DNA of 64,000 bases from Pantanalinema sp. GBBB05 (lineage in GTDB: Bacteria; Cyanobacteriota; Cyanobacteriia; Leptolyngbyales; Leptolyngbyaceae): positions 28,114-92,113 of the forward strand of contig VRZD01000026.1 of the NCBI GenBank assembly GCA_016743235.1, written 5' to 3'. A program made the translations under genes and the position numbers. The notes below the pieces were generated by a model that was not told where the DNA came from, made no database searches, and saw only the letters and a list, made by a program, of their open reading frames with translations. Within the stretch, counting starts at the first letter, position 1, and every line of letters begins with the position of its first letter. Positions 8,021 to 16,263 of the stretch are shown piece by piece.

Positions 8021-8725
8021 ATGAGTATTCCTGCCAATCTGCAAACCTACGTGCGATCCACCTGGAAACCTGTGGTCGAGGATGGCGATCGCGATCGCAC
8101 CGCCTCAAAGTTTTCGGGACACCCGTGGTTAGCGGCAAACGAAGCCTATCCTAGCTGTCCCAACTGTAGCAAGCCAATGCCATTGTTTCTGCAATTGAAT
8201 TTGGCGGAGTTGCCGGAAGGCGTTCAGGACAGATTGGGGCAGGGATTGTTACAACTGTTTTACTGCACCAGCGAAGAACCGTTATGTGAATGCGATTGTG
8301 AGGCATGGGCACCGTTTGCGACCAGTACCTTAGTCCGAGTAATTCAGCCTGTAGGTGACGCGAGCGATCGCGACCTGCCCCCGATGGAGAACTACTTGCC
8401 GCCCAAAACGATCGTCGATTGGCAAGTGATGGACGATTTCCCTGGTTACTCAGAACGGCGGGTGTTAGGAATTGAATTGACTGAGTCAGAAGAAGCTGCT
8501 CTGGAAAACTATCCTGAAGCAGGAGATAAGTTGTTAGGGTATCCGCTATGGGTTCAGGGTATTGAATATCCCCATTGTCCAACCTGTGGGCAGACCATGC
8601 GATTAGTGTTTCAGCTCGATTCGGAAGACAATTTACCGGTGATGTTTGGCGATGTCGGATGCGGTCACATTACCCAATGTGCCACCCATCTCGATCAAGT
8701 GGCGTTTGCGTGGGCGTGTGGCTAA
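8021..8725 (+). CDS. DUF1963 (YwqG-like) protein between ureA and ureB
   Basis: A 234-residue protein of unknown function. It looks like a DUF1963/YwqG family member: two half-repeats contain the family-like phrases SKFSGHPWL (about residue 27) and DKLLGYPLWVQ (about 168). Each is followed by a zinc-ribbon type CPxC pair (CPNCSKPM near residue 47, CPTCGQTM near residue 188), and further Cys cluster at CECDCEAW. It is cytosolic, with no signal peptide. It lies 30 bases after ureA and 11 before ureB on the same strand, so it is almost certainly in the operon. Whether it has any urease role is unknown; the Cys-rich character would permit metal binding. Confidence 0.75.
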   Translation: MSIPANLQTYVRSTWKPVVEDGDRDRTASKFSGHPWLAANEAYPSCPNCSKPMPLFLQLNLAELPEGVQDRLGQGLLQLFYCTSEEPLCECDCEAWAPFATSTLVRVIQPVGDASDRDLPPMENYLPPKTIVDWQVMDDFPGYSERRVLGIELTESEEAALENYPEAGDKLLGYPLWVQGIEYPHCPTCGQTMRLVFQLDSEDNLPVMFGDVGCGHITQCATHLDQVAFAWACG

Positions 8726-8736
8726 AGGAGAACAGG

Positions 8737-9051
8737 ATGATTCCCGGAGAACTGTTGGTTGAAGATGGTGAGATTGAACTGAATGCTGGACGATCAACGG
8801 TGACCATAACGGTTGCCAACACGGGCGATCGTCCGATTCAGGTCGGCTCCCATTTCCATTTTTATGAGGTGAATGCGGCGTTAAGTTTCGATCGTGACCA
8901 GGCAAAAGGGATGCGATTAGATATTCCGGCTGGAACGGCGGTGCGATTTGAGCCGGGCGATGAAAAATCCGTGACGTTAGTGCCGTATGTCGGTAGTCGA
9001 GAAGTCTACGGATTTAATGCCAGAATTGAAGGGGCATTAGGGTCTGCTTAA
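8737..9051 (+). CDS. ureB: urease beta subunit UreB
   Basis: Structural beta subunit of urease, 104 residues, normal length. The start ATG at 8737 is set by the family N-terminus MIPGELLVEDGEIELN and by AAAGGAG at 8724-8730; the open frame continues upstream to 8575 but that part overlaps the previous gene and is not family sequence. Diagnostic stretches are VGSHFHFYEVN and the GDEKSVTLVPY/REVYGFN region. It is the last gene of ureD-ureA-X-ureB; the expected ureC does not follow, and a long hairpin repeat lies about 80 bases downstream. Confidence 0.96.
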   Translation: MIPGELLVEDGEIELNAGRSTVTITVANTGDRPIQVGSHFHFYEVNAALSFDRDQAKGMRLDIPAGTAVRFEPGDEKSVTLVPYVGSREVYGFNARIEGALGSA

Positions 9052-9131
9052 AAACGTGGTGATCCTCTTTAACCGTCCTTATAAAGCCACCGTGTATACA
9101 CAAGTTTGAAAAACTTTGAAACACTGCATTT

Positions 9132-9204
9132 GATCCCCCAACCCCCTTAAAAAGGGGGCTTCAGCATTCAAAGTCCCCCTTTTTAAGGGGGATTTGGGGG
9201 GATC
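9132..9204. repeat. long G/C-tract hairpin repeat, copy 1
   Basis: Two arms of about 27-30 bases built from CCCCC/GGGGG tracts around TTAAAAA, nearly complementary with a small bulge, enclose a 16-base loop containing TTCAAAGT. The left arm starts GATCCCCCAACCCCC and the right ends GGGGGATTTGGGGGGATC. A related element lies at 26597-26663. Such repeats are common in cyanobacterial genomes and may be small non-autonomous mobile elements. On the ureB mRNA it would fold into a very stable stem and could act as a 3' end barrier. Confidence 0.8.
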
Positions 9205-9327
9205 GGATCAGCTTTCCGACTGAGTAAAGCGGCTTTGTGTACACCGTAGTCTGTTAAGGGAAATCACTACCAATAGATCAATCAACAAACTGCTTTAAAG
9301 CCCAGCCACTTACCACTCGAATAACCT

Positions 9328-9948
9328 ATGACTCAAGAACGGGAATTTCCCGATTGGGAACAGCTTTATCAAGAAAAACCCGTCGAAACGATGCCCTGGT
9401 TTAATCCAGAGCTTGACCCCGACTTAGAACATGCCCTGATTGTTTTAGATCTGCAATCCGGTACATTCCTCGATTTAGGCACGGGTCCTGCTACTCAGGC
9501 GATCGCGTTAGCGAAACGGGGTTTCCAAGTCACCGCAACGGATCTCTCCGTTACAGCCGTGACTCTGGCACAGCAAAAAGCCGCCGCAGAAGGGTTAAAT
9601 ATTACCTTCCAACAAGATGATATCCTCAACAGTCATCTTGATCGCTCGTTTCACTATGTCCTCGATCGCGGGGTGTTTCACGTTTTCCCGCCCGATCAGC
9701 GCGCCGATTATGTCACGGTGATCAGTCGCTTAGTCCGCCCCAACGGCTATTTATTCCTCAAGTGTTTCAGCCATTTAGAAACCCGCGAATCGGGTCCCTA
9801 TCGCTTCACTCCCGAAGAAATTAACCAGATCTTCGGCGATCGCTTTGTGGTGCAATCAGTCGAACACACGGTGTATCACGGGACACTGGAGCAGTTTCCT
9901 CAAGCCCTCTTTTGCATCCTGCAACGTAAACCGGGGAGCAGGGAATAA
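9328..9948 (+). CDS. class I SAM-dependent methyltransferase
   Basis: A 206-residue cytosolic methyltransferase. The SAM-binding Rossmann motif I is FLDLGTGPATQAIALAK (about residues 46-62), followed by an acidic loop at VTATDLS and motif III-IV around FHYVLDRGVFHVFPPDQR. This arrangement and size resemble TehB/thiopurine-type small-molecule methyltransferases; the substrate cannot be read from the sequence. It stands alone between the urease cluster and an oppositely oriented secreted-protein gene. The ATG follows a region without an obvious strong ribosome site. Confidence 0.8.
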   Translation: MTQEREFPDWEQLYQEKPVETMPWFNPELDPDLEHALIVLDLQSGTFLDLGTGPATQAIALAKRGFQVTATDLSVTAVTLAQQKAAAEGLNITFQQDDILNSHLDRSFHYVLDRGVFHVFPPDQRADYVTVISRLVRPNGYLFLKCFSHLETRESGPYRFTPEEINQIFGDRFVVQSVEHTVYHGTLEQFPQALFCILQRKPGSRE

Positions 9949-9989
9949 TTTAATGCTGAGAGCGTGTCTTGATTGATCACTGGATGGTT

Positions 9990-10436
9990 CTATTTAATGC
10001 GATCGTTTTGAATCATGAACAGAGGGTTGCCCTGGTAATCTGGATTGTAAATTGCAATTCTGCCTAGGTTATTGACGAAACCTGAGCGAAATGCAGAGCC
10101 GTTATATTTAACGCATACCCCCCAGTCATCCCCAACCGTGATGTCGCCAAGAAATTCATTTTGGTGCGGGGCAACAGTATAAGTGTTATAAACACTCTGA
10201 CTATTTGGGTGGTAGAGAACAACTTCAGCGGGGACAGCCCACGCATTGTAAAAGGCTACTTTGCCAGTCCTGCCCTGAAAAGCTTTTGGTGAGAAAGTTG
10301 GGGGACAGTCTCTTATTTCTGGACTTTCGCCTCTGAATCCAGGTCGAGCCTGTGTGGTAATTGAAGTGAGAACAGAAACCGAGATCGCCAGAACTGAACC
10401 CAAAGCAATCGTTGTAAATATTTTTCTAGTTTTCAT
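9990..10436 (-). CDS. secreted hypothetical protein
   Basis: A 148-residue protein with a clear N-terminal signal peptide (KTRK, then a hydrophobic core IALGSVLAISVSVL and likely cleavage near TQA-RP around residue 31). The mature part is short, aromatic-rich and contains two cysteines (DCPPTF and WGVCVKY), which could form a disulfide, and a beta-rich pattern (GKVAFYNAWAVPAEVVLYHP, GRIAIYNPDYQG). No family was recognised. The position at the edge of a poor-coding region suggests a lineage-specific gene. Confidence 0.6.
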   Translation of the reverse strand: MKTRKIFTTIALGSVLAISVSVLTSITTQARPGFRGESPEIRDCPPTFSPKAFQGRTGKVAFYNAWAVPAEVVLYHPNSQSVYNTYTVAPHQNEFLGDITVGDDWGVCVKYNGSAFRSGFVNNLGRIAIYNPDYQGNPLFMIQNDRIK

Positions 10437-11099
10437 AAAATATTTACTCCTATTCTTAGGATGTCTTAACTTCTTTCATTTCTATTGTCTAACGAAAATA
10501 TCTGCTAAATCTCAGATTTTAAGCAGTTGCAACTACCTTTAATAAATATGCAAATTGACTAAAGTACTTGGTCTAAAAGTTGTTTAGCAATTGATGCAAT
10601 CCCCAAACCATGGCTCACCAACGACTAAATTTGGCATAGAAAATCCATTGGCTTGAGTAAGATTGCTTTTGACGATCGCTGCATTGGTAAACAGCGCAAT
10701 CACGATGTTGGTGTCGAGCAAAAACCTACTCATCATCGACAATTGCATATCAACATAGGGCAAAACAAACAAAGGAGCTTTAGGTTACATCCTACCAATA
10801 GCCTGAGCCGCGTAACCATGAATAGCCGTCTAAGAACCCATAGCAGGTAAATAGGCAGAATGATTCTGCATAACACCCCAAATCTGCTACTTATGTAGAT
10901 TATTTCTGCATAATATGCTGCTGAGGCTGAATAGCCCGAATTTTCCGCATATTTTCAAATTTTTCATGAAAGCACACCGACGACTATGAAGTTGTTCGGA
11001 TAGTAAGGATATGGAGGCAACCTCAAAGTAGAGCTAACTAATCTGTAATCTGCTGTGATAAAGACCCTATTATTCAGCGGATTTAGTATAACTTTTGAT
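10437..11099. other. gene-poor region with decayed toxin locus
   Basis: This stretch of about 660 bases is AT-rich and contains no intact gene. It holds the VapC remnant (10559-10733), a perfect 7-bp-arm palindrome GCAGAAT-G-ATTCTGC at 10855-10869 and two copies of TTCTGCATAA about 39 bases apart (10865-10874 and 10904-10913). The promoter of the nitrilase-like gene should lie in 10900-11090, but no consensus was recognised with confidence. Confidence 0.5.
10559..10733 (-). pseudogene. remnant of a VapC-type PIN-domain toxin
   Basis: From the ATG at 10733 the frame reads MSRFLLDTNIVIALF, the classic PIN-domain start with its first catalytic Asp, followed by NLVVGEPWFG, matching the VVGELYFG segment of VapC toxins. 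The frame then ends at 10584. In the adjacent frame GIASIAKQLLDQVL (ending at 10559) resembles the C-terminal WIASIAKQ segment of the same family. About 50 middle residues are therefore deleted and the frame is shifted. No antitoxin gene could be recognised upstream (10740-10860). Interpretation: a dead toxin-antitoxin locus. Confidence 0.65.
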
Positions 11100-12143
11100 A
11101 TGGAACAAACTACTACCATAGATGCCTATCGGGCACTGGCACTTCAGTTGACCTGTCATGCGGTTAATCAGGCGACCGATCGCGCAGAAGCTCGGACATT
11201 GATGCAACAGGCGATCGATCGCATCGGTGCCCAAATTGCTGCCAGTCTTGCCTTCATTGGCACTGACTGTCGGTTGGTCGTTCTACCAGAATATCTTCTG
11301 ACCGGATTTCCCCTGGGAGAACCTTTCGCCGTGTGGGCAGATAAAGTCTGTTTAGAGATGGCGGGAGCTGAGTATGAAGCACTTGGGCAAATCGCCCAAA
11401 AGCATCGGATTTTTCTAGCGGGGAATGCCTACGAACTCGATCTGCACTTTCCCAAATTGTATTTTCAAACCTGTTTTGTGATTGCTCCCAACGGCAATGT
11501 AGTGTTGCGCTATCGCCGCCTCAACTCCATGTTTGCGCCCACTCCCCATGATGTCTGGGATCAATACCTGGATCACTACGGACTAGACGGCGTTTTTCCC
11601 GTAGCCAAGACCGAGATTGGCAATCTAGCCGCCCTTGCCTCCGATGAGATTTTGTTTCCCGAAGTTGCCCGGTGTTTGATGATGCGTGGCGCGGAAGTGT
11701 TTCTGCACTCGACCTCGGAAGTGTATGGCAGCAAGGAGCGATCGCCCAAAGACATTGCCAAAATTAGTCGCGCGGTAGAAAACATGGCATACGTTGTTTC
11801 AGCTAACACCGCTGGGATTGCCCAAATTCCCATCCCGATCGCGTCCGCCGATGGTGGTTCTAAAATCATTGATTATCGAGGTTTGGTCTTAACTGAAACC
11901 GCTACTGGGGAAAGTATGGCAGCGTTCGCGGAAATTGATCTAGCAGCATTGCGGCGCTATCGTCGTCGTCCCGGCTTAACTAATCTACTGTCTCGGCAAC
12001 GGTTTGAACTGTATGCTGAGAGCTACCGTCAGGCTCAGTTTTACCCAGCTAATACGATGCTAAATGGCGAAGTCGATCGCCAGCACTTCTTGCGAACTCA
12101 ACAGCAGACGATCGCACAGTTAGCCGATTCAGACGTGATTTAG
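11100..12143 (+). CDS. nitrilase-fold protein with altered catalytic residues
   Basis: Member of the carbon-nitrogen hydrolase (nitrilase) superfamily, 347 residues from the ATG at 11100 (a GTG at 11055 is an alternative start). The fold is recognisable from LVVLPEYLLTG with Glu64, the YRRLN segment, and ASDEILFPEVAR followed by MRGAEVFLH. In active family members the Glu is joined by a Lys (YRKxx) and a Cys (CxxxxFPE). Here those positions carry Arg140 and Ser181. It may therefore be an inactive or non-hydrolytic relative, or a subfamily with different chemistry. An aldehyde dehydrogenase gene follows 48 bases downstream, suggesting a shared pathway on an aldehyde/amide compound. Confidence 0.75.
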   Translation: MEQTTTIDAYRALALQLTCHAVNQATDRAEARTLMQQAIDRIGAQIAASLAFIGTDCRLVVLPEYLLTGFPLGEPFAVWADKVCLEMAGAEYEALGQIAQKHRIFLAGNAYELDLHFPKLYFQTCFVIAPNGNVVLRYRRLNSMFAPTPHDVWDQYLDHYGLDGVFPVAKTEIGNLAALASDEILFPEVARCLMMRGAEVFLHSTSEVYGSKERSPKDIAKISRAVENMAYVVSANTAGIAQIPIPIASADGGSKIIDYRGLVLTETATGESMAAFAEIDLAALRRYRRRPGLTNLLSRQRFELYAESYRQAQFYPANTMLNGEVDRQHFLRTQQQTIAQLADSDVI

Positions 12144-12191
12144 ACTAAGACCAGAACGGTATAGCCGCCCATTATCGAGAGACACGATACT

Positions 12192-13607
12192 ATGAATGCA
12201 GCGATCGCAGTTCGCAATCCTCGTACAGGTGAGGTCGATGATTGGATTACGCCACCTACGGTCGATGATTTAGCCGCACAATGCGATCGCTTACGCCACG
12301 CTCAAATCGATTGGCAGCAGGGCGGTTTGGCGGCACGAATTGAGGCATTACAACAGTGGCAGCAGGCTGTTCAAGTCCATCGGGATGCGTTAATTCAGGC
12401 ATTGGTAGCCGATACAGGGCGGCTATCTGTTTCCGTGTTAGAAGTAGATTCATTTTTAGGGAGCCTCGATCGCTGGTGCAAGCTGGCTCCTGAGCTGTTA
12501 CAGGGGGAAGAACGGAAAACAGCAATTCCGTTTATTCGCTTACAGCAAACGGCTGTGCCCTATCCCTTAGTCGGTGTGATTAGCCCCTGGAATTTTCCCC
12601 TGTTGCTGGCGACGATCGACACGATTCCGGCGCTGTTAGCTGGCTGTGCAGTAGTGGTCAAGCCGAGTGAAATTGCTCCTCGGTTTATGGAGCCGTTAAT
12701 GCAAACGATCGCAGCAGTGCCTGCTTTGCAAGCGGTACTAACTTACATCGCCGGAGCCGGAGCAACCGGAGCAAATTTAATTGAGCAGGTCGATCTGATT
12801 TGCTTTACAGGCAGTGTGGCAACGGGTCGTCAGGTCGCCACGGCAGCAGCTCAACGCTTTATTCCCGCCTGTTTAGAGTTAGGCGGTAAAGATCCCGCGA
12901 TCGTTCTAGAAACTGCGGACTTAGAGTTAGCTACCTCTGCAATTTTGTGGGGTTCAGTGATTAACACAGGGCAATCCTGTTTATCGATTGAACGAATTTA
13001 TGTTGCCGACTCCATCTTTGAACAATTTGTTGATCAACTAGTGACCAAAGCCAAAGCTCTTAAGCTGGCTTATCCGACGGTGGACGATGGGCAAATTGGT
13101 CCGATTATTGCTGAACGGCAGGCAACTATCATTGCCGACCATTTACAGGATGCGATCGCGAAAGGTGCGATCGCTCACTGTGGGGGCAAGGTCGAAGTGC
13201 TAGAAGGGGGGCTATGGTGCCATCCAACGGTACTGACTAATGTCAATCATTCAATGAAAGTAATGACAGAAGAGACGTTTGCCCCGATTATGCCTGTGAT
13301 GGCATTTTCCACGCTTGAAGAAGCAATTAATCTAGCCAATGACACCATTTATGGATTGAGTGCCGCTGTGTTTGCAGGGGTAGAAGCTGAAGCGATCGCG
13401 ATCGCTGAACAGCTTAATGCTGCGGCAATTAGCATTAATGATGCCGCTCTGACAGCAATCATATATGAAGGTGAGAAACATGCGTTTAAGTTCTCAGGCA
13501 TGGGGGGATCCCGCATGGGCGCAGCAGCACTGAAGCGATTTATGCGGAAAAAAGCCCTGTTGATTAAAACGCAAGCGATCGCCAACCCCTGGTGGTTTCC
13601 ATCCTAA
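12192..13607 (+). CDS. NAD(P)-dependent aldehyde dehydrogenase
   Basis: Soluble aldehyde dehydrogenase of 471 residues. Conserved elements are the cofactor region GVISPWNFPLLL (about residue 133), VVKPSE, FTGSVATGRQVA, the general base Glu229 in CLELGGKDPA and the catalytic Cys263 in NTGQSCLSIERI; the C-terminal SGMGGSRMG is also typical. All catalytic residues are present, so an active enzyme is expected. The substrate is not determinable. It follows the nitrilase-like gene on the same strand with a 48-base gap, so the two are probably cotranscribed. Confidence 0.9.
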   Translation: MNAAIAVRNPRTGEVDDWITPPTVDDLAAQCDRLRHAQIDWQQGGLAARIEALQQWQQAVQVHRDALIQALVADTGRLSVSVLEVDSFLGSLDRWCKLAPELLQGEERKTAIPFIRLQQTAVPYPLVGVISPWNFPLLLATIDTIPALLAGCAVVVKPSEIAPRFMEPLMQTIAAVPALQAVLTYIAGAGATGANLIEQVDLICFTGSVATGRQVATAAAQRFIPACLELGGKDPAIVLETADLELATSAILWGSVINTGQSCLSIERIYVADSIFEQFVDQLVTKAKALKLAYPTVDDGQIGPIIAERQATIIADHLQDAIAKGAIAHCGGKVEVLEGGLWCHPTVLTNVNHSMKVMTEETFAPIMPVMAFSTLEEAINLANDTIYGLSAAVFAGVEAEAIAIAEQLNAAAISINDAALTAIIYEGEKHAFKFSGMGGSRMGAAALKRFMRKKALLIKTQAIANPWWFPS

Positions 13608-13699
13608 ATTTGTTGGTTAAATCTTGTAACCAATTGATTACTGCAACCTCAATCGGCGCTATTCAGGGATTAATTCTGCATAAGGAAGGAAGCACCACC

Positions 13700-14146
13700 A
13701 TGTCTAACATTCGCGCAGAAATGCCAGTTCTCGCCCGTCATGAAGGGGAATGGTTTGGCACTTATACGTTGGTTGATTCAGCAGCAAAAATTCTTGATCA
13801 GCATGAAGCCCACCTTTCCTGTCAGTTTCCGCCGGAGGGCGAGTACGATTACTACCAAATCAATCGCTACACCTGGGCAAATGGCAAGCAGGAAGAACAT
13901 CAGTTTCCTGGCGTTTATCGTGATAAAAAATTGTGGTTTGACACAGAGCGGATTCAAGGACACGCTTGGGAAGTAGATGAGACCACCCTCATCCTTTGGT
14001 TTTCCTACAAAACCGTTCCAGATTTCTACCTCTATGAAATGATTCAAATTAGTCCTTGCAACAATCACCGCACTCGTACCTGGCACTGGTTTAGAAATCA
14101 TCAACTCTTTCAGCGCACCCTGATCCAGGAAGAACGCCAACAGTAA
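13700..14146 (+). CDS. DUF3598-type lipocalin-like protein
   Basis: A 148-residue protein starting at the ATG at 13700, where AAGGAAGG lies about 10 bases upstream; the longer frame from 13592 overlaps the preceding gene and is unlikely. The sequence (LARHEGEWFGTYTLVD, YYQINRYTWANGKQEE, LWFDTERIQGHAWEVD, TRTWHWF) matches my recollection of the DUF3598 family, which is common in cyanobacteria and thought to have a lipocalin-like beta-barrel. Function is unknown. Its stop codon abuts the stop codon of the convergent cupin gene with no spacer. Confidence 0.75.
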   Translation: MSNIRAEMPVLARHEGEWFGTYTLVDSAAKILDQHEAHLSCQFPPEGEYDYYQINRYTWANGKQEEHQFPGVYRDKKLWFDTERIQGHAWEVDETTLILWFSYKTVPDFYLYEMIQISPCNNHRTRTWHWFRNHQLFQRTLIQEERQQ

Positions 14147-15052
14147 TTAGGCATGAGCGTAGGACAGGACGGTTCCAGATTGGGATAAATCGCGATCGAC
14201 GCGAATGAAGAATAAACAGCCATCTTCTGAGATGTGTCTGAGCGATGTAGTGAAGCTGGGAACATAGCCAAAGTGATCTTTGACAAATCGATAGTCTCCA
14301 ATGTCGCAACATCCCGCCAAGCAATAGGCTTCTTCGTTATAGGACTGAATCATTGCCTGTCTACCGTCATAATGCGGCAAGATCGTGAGTAGCCACACGC
14401 CCCCCCCATTCGCTGCCTTTCTCAACCACTTTTTGCTCGATTCAACAAATTGCCTGGTGTCGGTCTTGCCCCAGGGCAGCAGTTTGCTGTCTAACACAGG
14501 AATAAACTCATTCAGTCTAGCTTGGGGGTGGTTGGGCAAATCTTGATACCGGAGATTGCCATTTTCCATCCACAAGATTTCTGCCACCTCACCATGCAGG
14601 ACTTTCCAGGGACCAACTCTGACTCCTGCGGGGAGGAAGGAATAGCTATGTTTGCCGAGTTGCCAATCTCCCATCTGAATAGCGCCGCTCAGCACAAAAA
14701 TTTCTAAATCTGCCGTAAATCTTCCCGCAGGCATTACCCATTGGGAGGGCAATAAAACTTTGGTAGTGGCAGCACCATTGTCATGCCAAGACAGGAGTTG
14801 GCAGGTAGATGCTATAGGCTGGTTAGGTAGACCATGAATCTGCCATGCTTGCTGAGGAAGATCATGGGTAGCGAAATACTGATATTGGCGCGATCGATGC
14901 TCTGACGCGATCGCCGTGCATCGCCCCGATAAATTCATCTGGCTTTGACCATTACCACCCCAATCTTCTGGACTTAGAGTCGTCTCTAAACCATCATCTG
15001 TGACTGGAGATATGGATGGGTTCTTTTCACCCATGACGTTACAGCCTCTCAA
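14147..15052 (-). CDS. cupin-fold protein (DUF4437-like)
   Basis: A 301-residue cytosolic protein with two cupin-like halves: the first around VMPAGRFTADLEIFVLSGAI...FLPAGVRVGPWKVLHGEVAEILW (about residues 105-165) and the second around LLTILPHYDGRQAMIQSYNEEAYCLAGCCDI (about 220-255). This two-cupin arrangement is reminiscent of DUF4437/ChrR-type cupins, which bind a metal. The metal ligands are not obvious in the first half. Function unknown. The ATG at 15052 is the first of two possible starts (another at residue 7, MGEKNPS). Confidence 0.6.
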   Translation of the reverse strand: MRGCNVMGEKNPSISPVTDDGLETTLSPEDWGGNGQSQMNLSGRCTAIASEHRSRQYQYFATHDLPQQAWQIHGLPNQPIASTCQLLSWHDNGAATTKVLLPSQWVMPAGRFTADLEIFVLSGAIQMGDWQLGKHSYSFLPAGVRVGPWKVLHGEVAEILWMENGNLRYQDLPNHPQARLNEFIPVLDSKLLPWGKTDTRQFVESSKKWLRKAANGGGVWLLTILPHYDGRQAMIQSYNEEAYCLAGCCDIGDYRFVKDHFGYVPSFTTSLRHISEDGCLFFIRVDRDLSQSGTVLSYAHA

Positions 15053-15229
15053 ATGCTTTGAAGGGTAGGTTCAATGAACGAATCTGCAATCAGAGCCGCT
15101 GACTGAGTCCGTAAATCCAATGCTATACCCTTGTTAGCAAACAGACTCATGTTTGAATGGAATAGGTGCCGATAAACACTCAGAATGCAGGAGTGCGATC
15201 GCCAGCCAATGAAACGTTCTATTGCCAAC

Positions 15230-16243
15230 ATGTCTGCTAAAACTTATAAAAAGCTGACTGCTAAACAGTTCAGTTCAGACTTTCAATCCGCGATCGCGAT
15301 AGAGGAACTGCCCATTCCCACTCCCAATTCTGGCGAGATCCTGATTCGGAATAAATTTGCTGGCATCAATGCTGGCTTTGATACCTTAATTTGTCAGGGG
15401 AACATTCCCTACGTCAATCTCACTCCGCCATTTGATCTCGGAGTTGAAGCGGTGGGGGAAGTGGTGGCGATCGGGGAGGCGGTCGAAGGCTTTCAAGTCG
15501 GAGATGCCGTTGCGACAACCGGGCGTGGTGGCGGCTATCGAGAGTATCAACTCATTCCTGCCCAGCTTGGCTTCAAGGTAGCTGAAGCCATTCCCGAAAT
15601 TCTGACCTTGATGCCAACTGGGATATCCGCTCTCGTTGCCTTAGAGCAGGCTGGCGAAATGCAGAGTCAAGAAACTATCTTGATCACAGCCGCTGCCGGT
15701 GGCACTGGACATATAGCCGTACAGTTAGCCAAATTAGCTGGAAATCATGTGATTGGCACCTGTGGTTCGGATGCGAAAGCACAACTGTTACAGGAATTAG
15801 GGTGCGATCGTGTTATCAACTATCACCATGAAAATTTAAATGCGGTCTTAAAACAGGAATATCCCAACGGTATAAACCTTGTGTTTGATTGCGTCGGTGG
15901 TACGGTGTTTGATACCTGTCTGGACCATTTAGCCGTGCGAGGACGGTTAGTGGTAGTTGGGTTTATTTCGGAATATGCCAAAGTCCCGCCTGTCGTCTCC
16001 CAACCCCGAATTTATCACCAGCTATTTTGGAAAGCGGCTTCAGTTCGCGCCTTTCTCATGCCCCATTATGCCGAATATATGGTGGAAGCTCGCGATCGGT
16101 TACTCAACCTGTTCTACACCCATCAACTTCGCGTTGCCATTAATCCCACGCCATTTCATGGCATCGAATCCATTCCGATCGCCGTGAACTATCTCCTGAG
16201 TGGCAAGAATATGGGTAAGGTCGTAGTCCAGTTTTATGAGTAG
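15230..16243 (+). CDS. zinc-type alcohol dehydrogenase/quinone oxidoreductase (MDR)
   Basis: Medium-chain dehydrogenase/reductase of about 337 residues from the ATG at 15230 (MSAKTYKKL); an in-frame ATG at 15185 is possible but adds atypical residues. It has the GroES-like N-terminal domain (GEILIRNKFAGINAG, DLGVEAVGEVVAIGE) and the Rossmann motif ILITAAAGGTGHIAVQLAKLAG. It lacks the zinc-ligand cysteines of true alcohol dehydrogenases, so it fits the NADPH:quinone oxidoreductase/ZADH2-like branch. The C-terminal SGKNMGKVVVQ is typical. Substrate unknown. Confidence 0.85.
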   Translation: MSAKTYKKLTAKQFSSDFQSAIAIEELPIPTPNSGEILIRNKFAGINAGFDTLICQGNIPYVNLTPPFDLGVEAVGEVVAIGEAVEGFQVGDAVATTGRGGGYREYQLIPAQLGFKVAEAIPEILTLMPTGISALVALEQAGEMQSQETILITAAAGGTGHIAVQLAKLAGNHVIGTCGSDAKAQLLQELGCDRVINYHHENLNAVLKQEYPNGINLVFDCVGGTVFDTCLDHLAVRGRLVVVGFISEYAKVPPVVSQPRIYHQLFWKAASVRAFLMPHYAEYMVEARDRLLNLFYTHQLRVAINPTPFHGIESIPIAVNYLLSGKNMGKVVVQFYE

Positions 16244-16263
16244 CCTATTGGGTGAGTTCGTCC

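Noticed and set aside
10855..10913. Palindrome and TTCTGCATAA repeats as a CRISPR-like or attachment site
   Set aside because: Only two short copies and no regular spacing; nothing mobile lies beside them.
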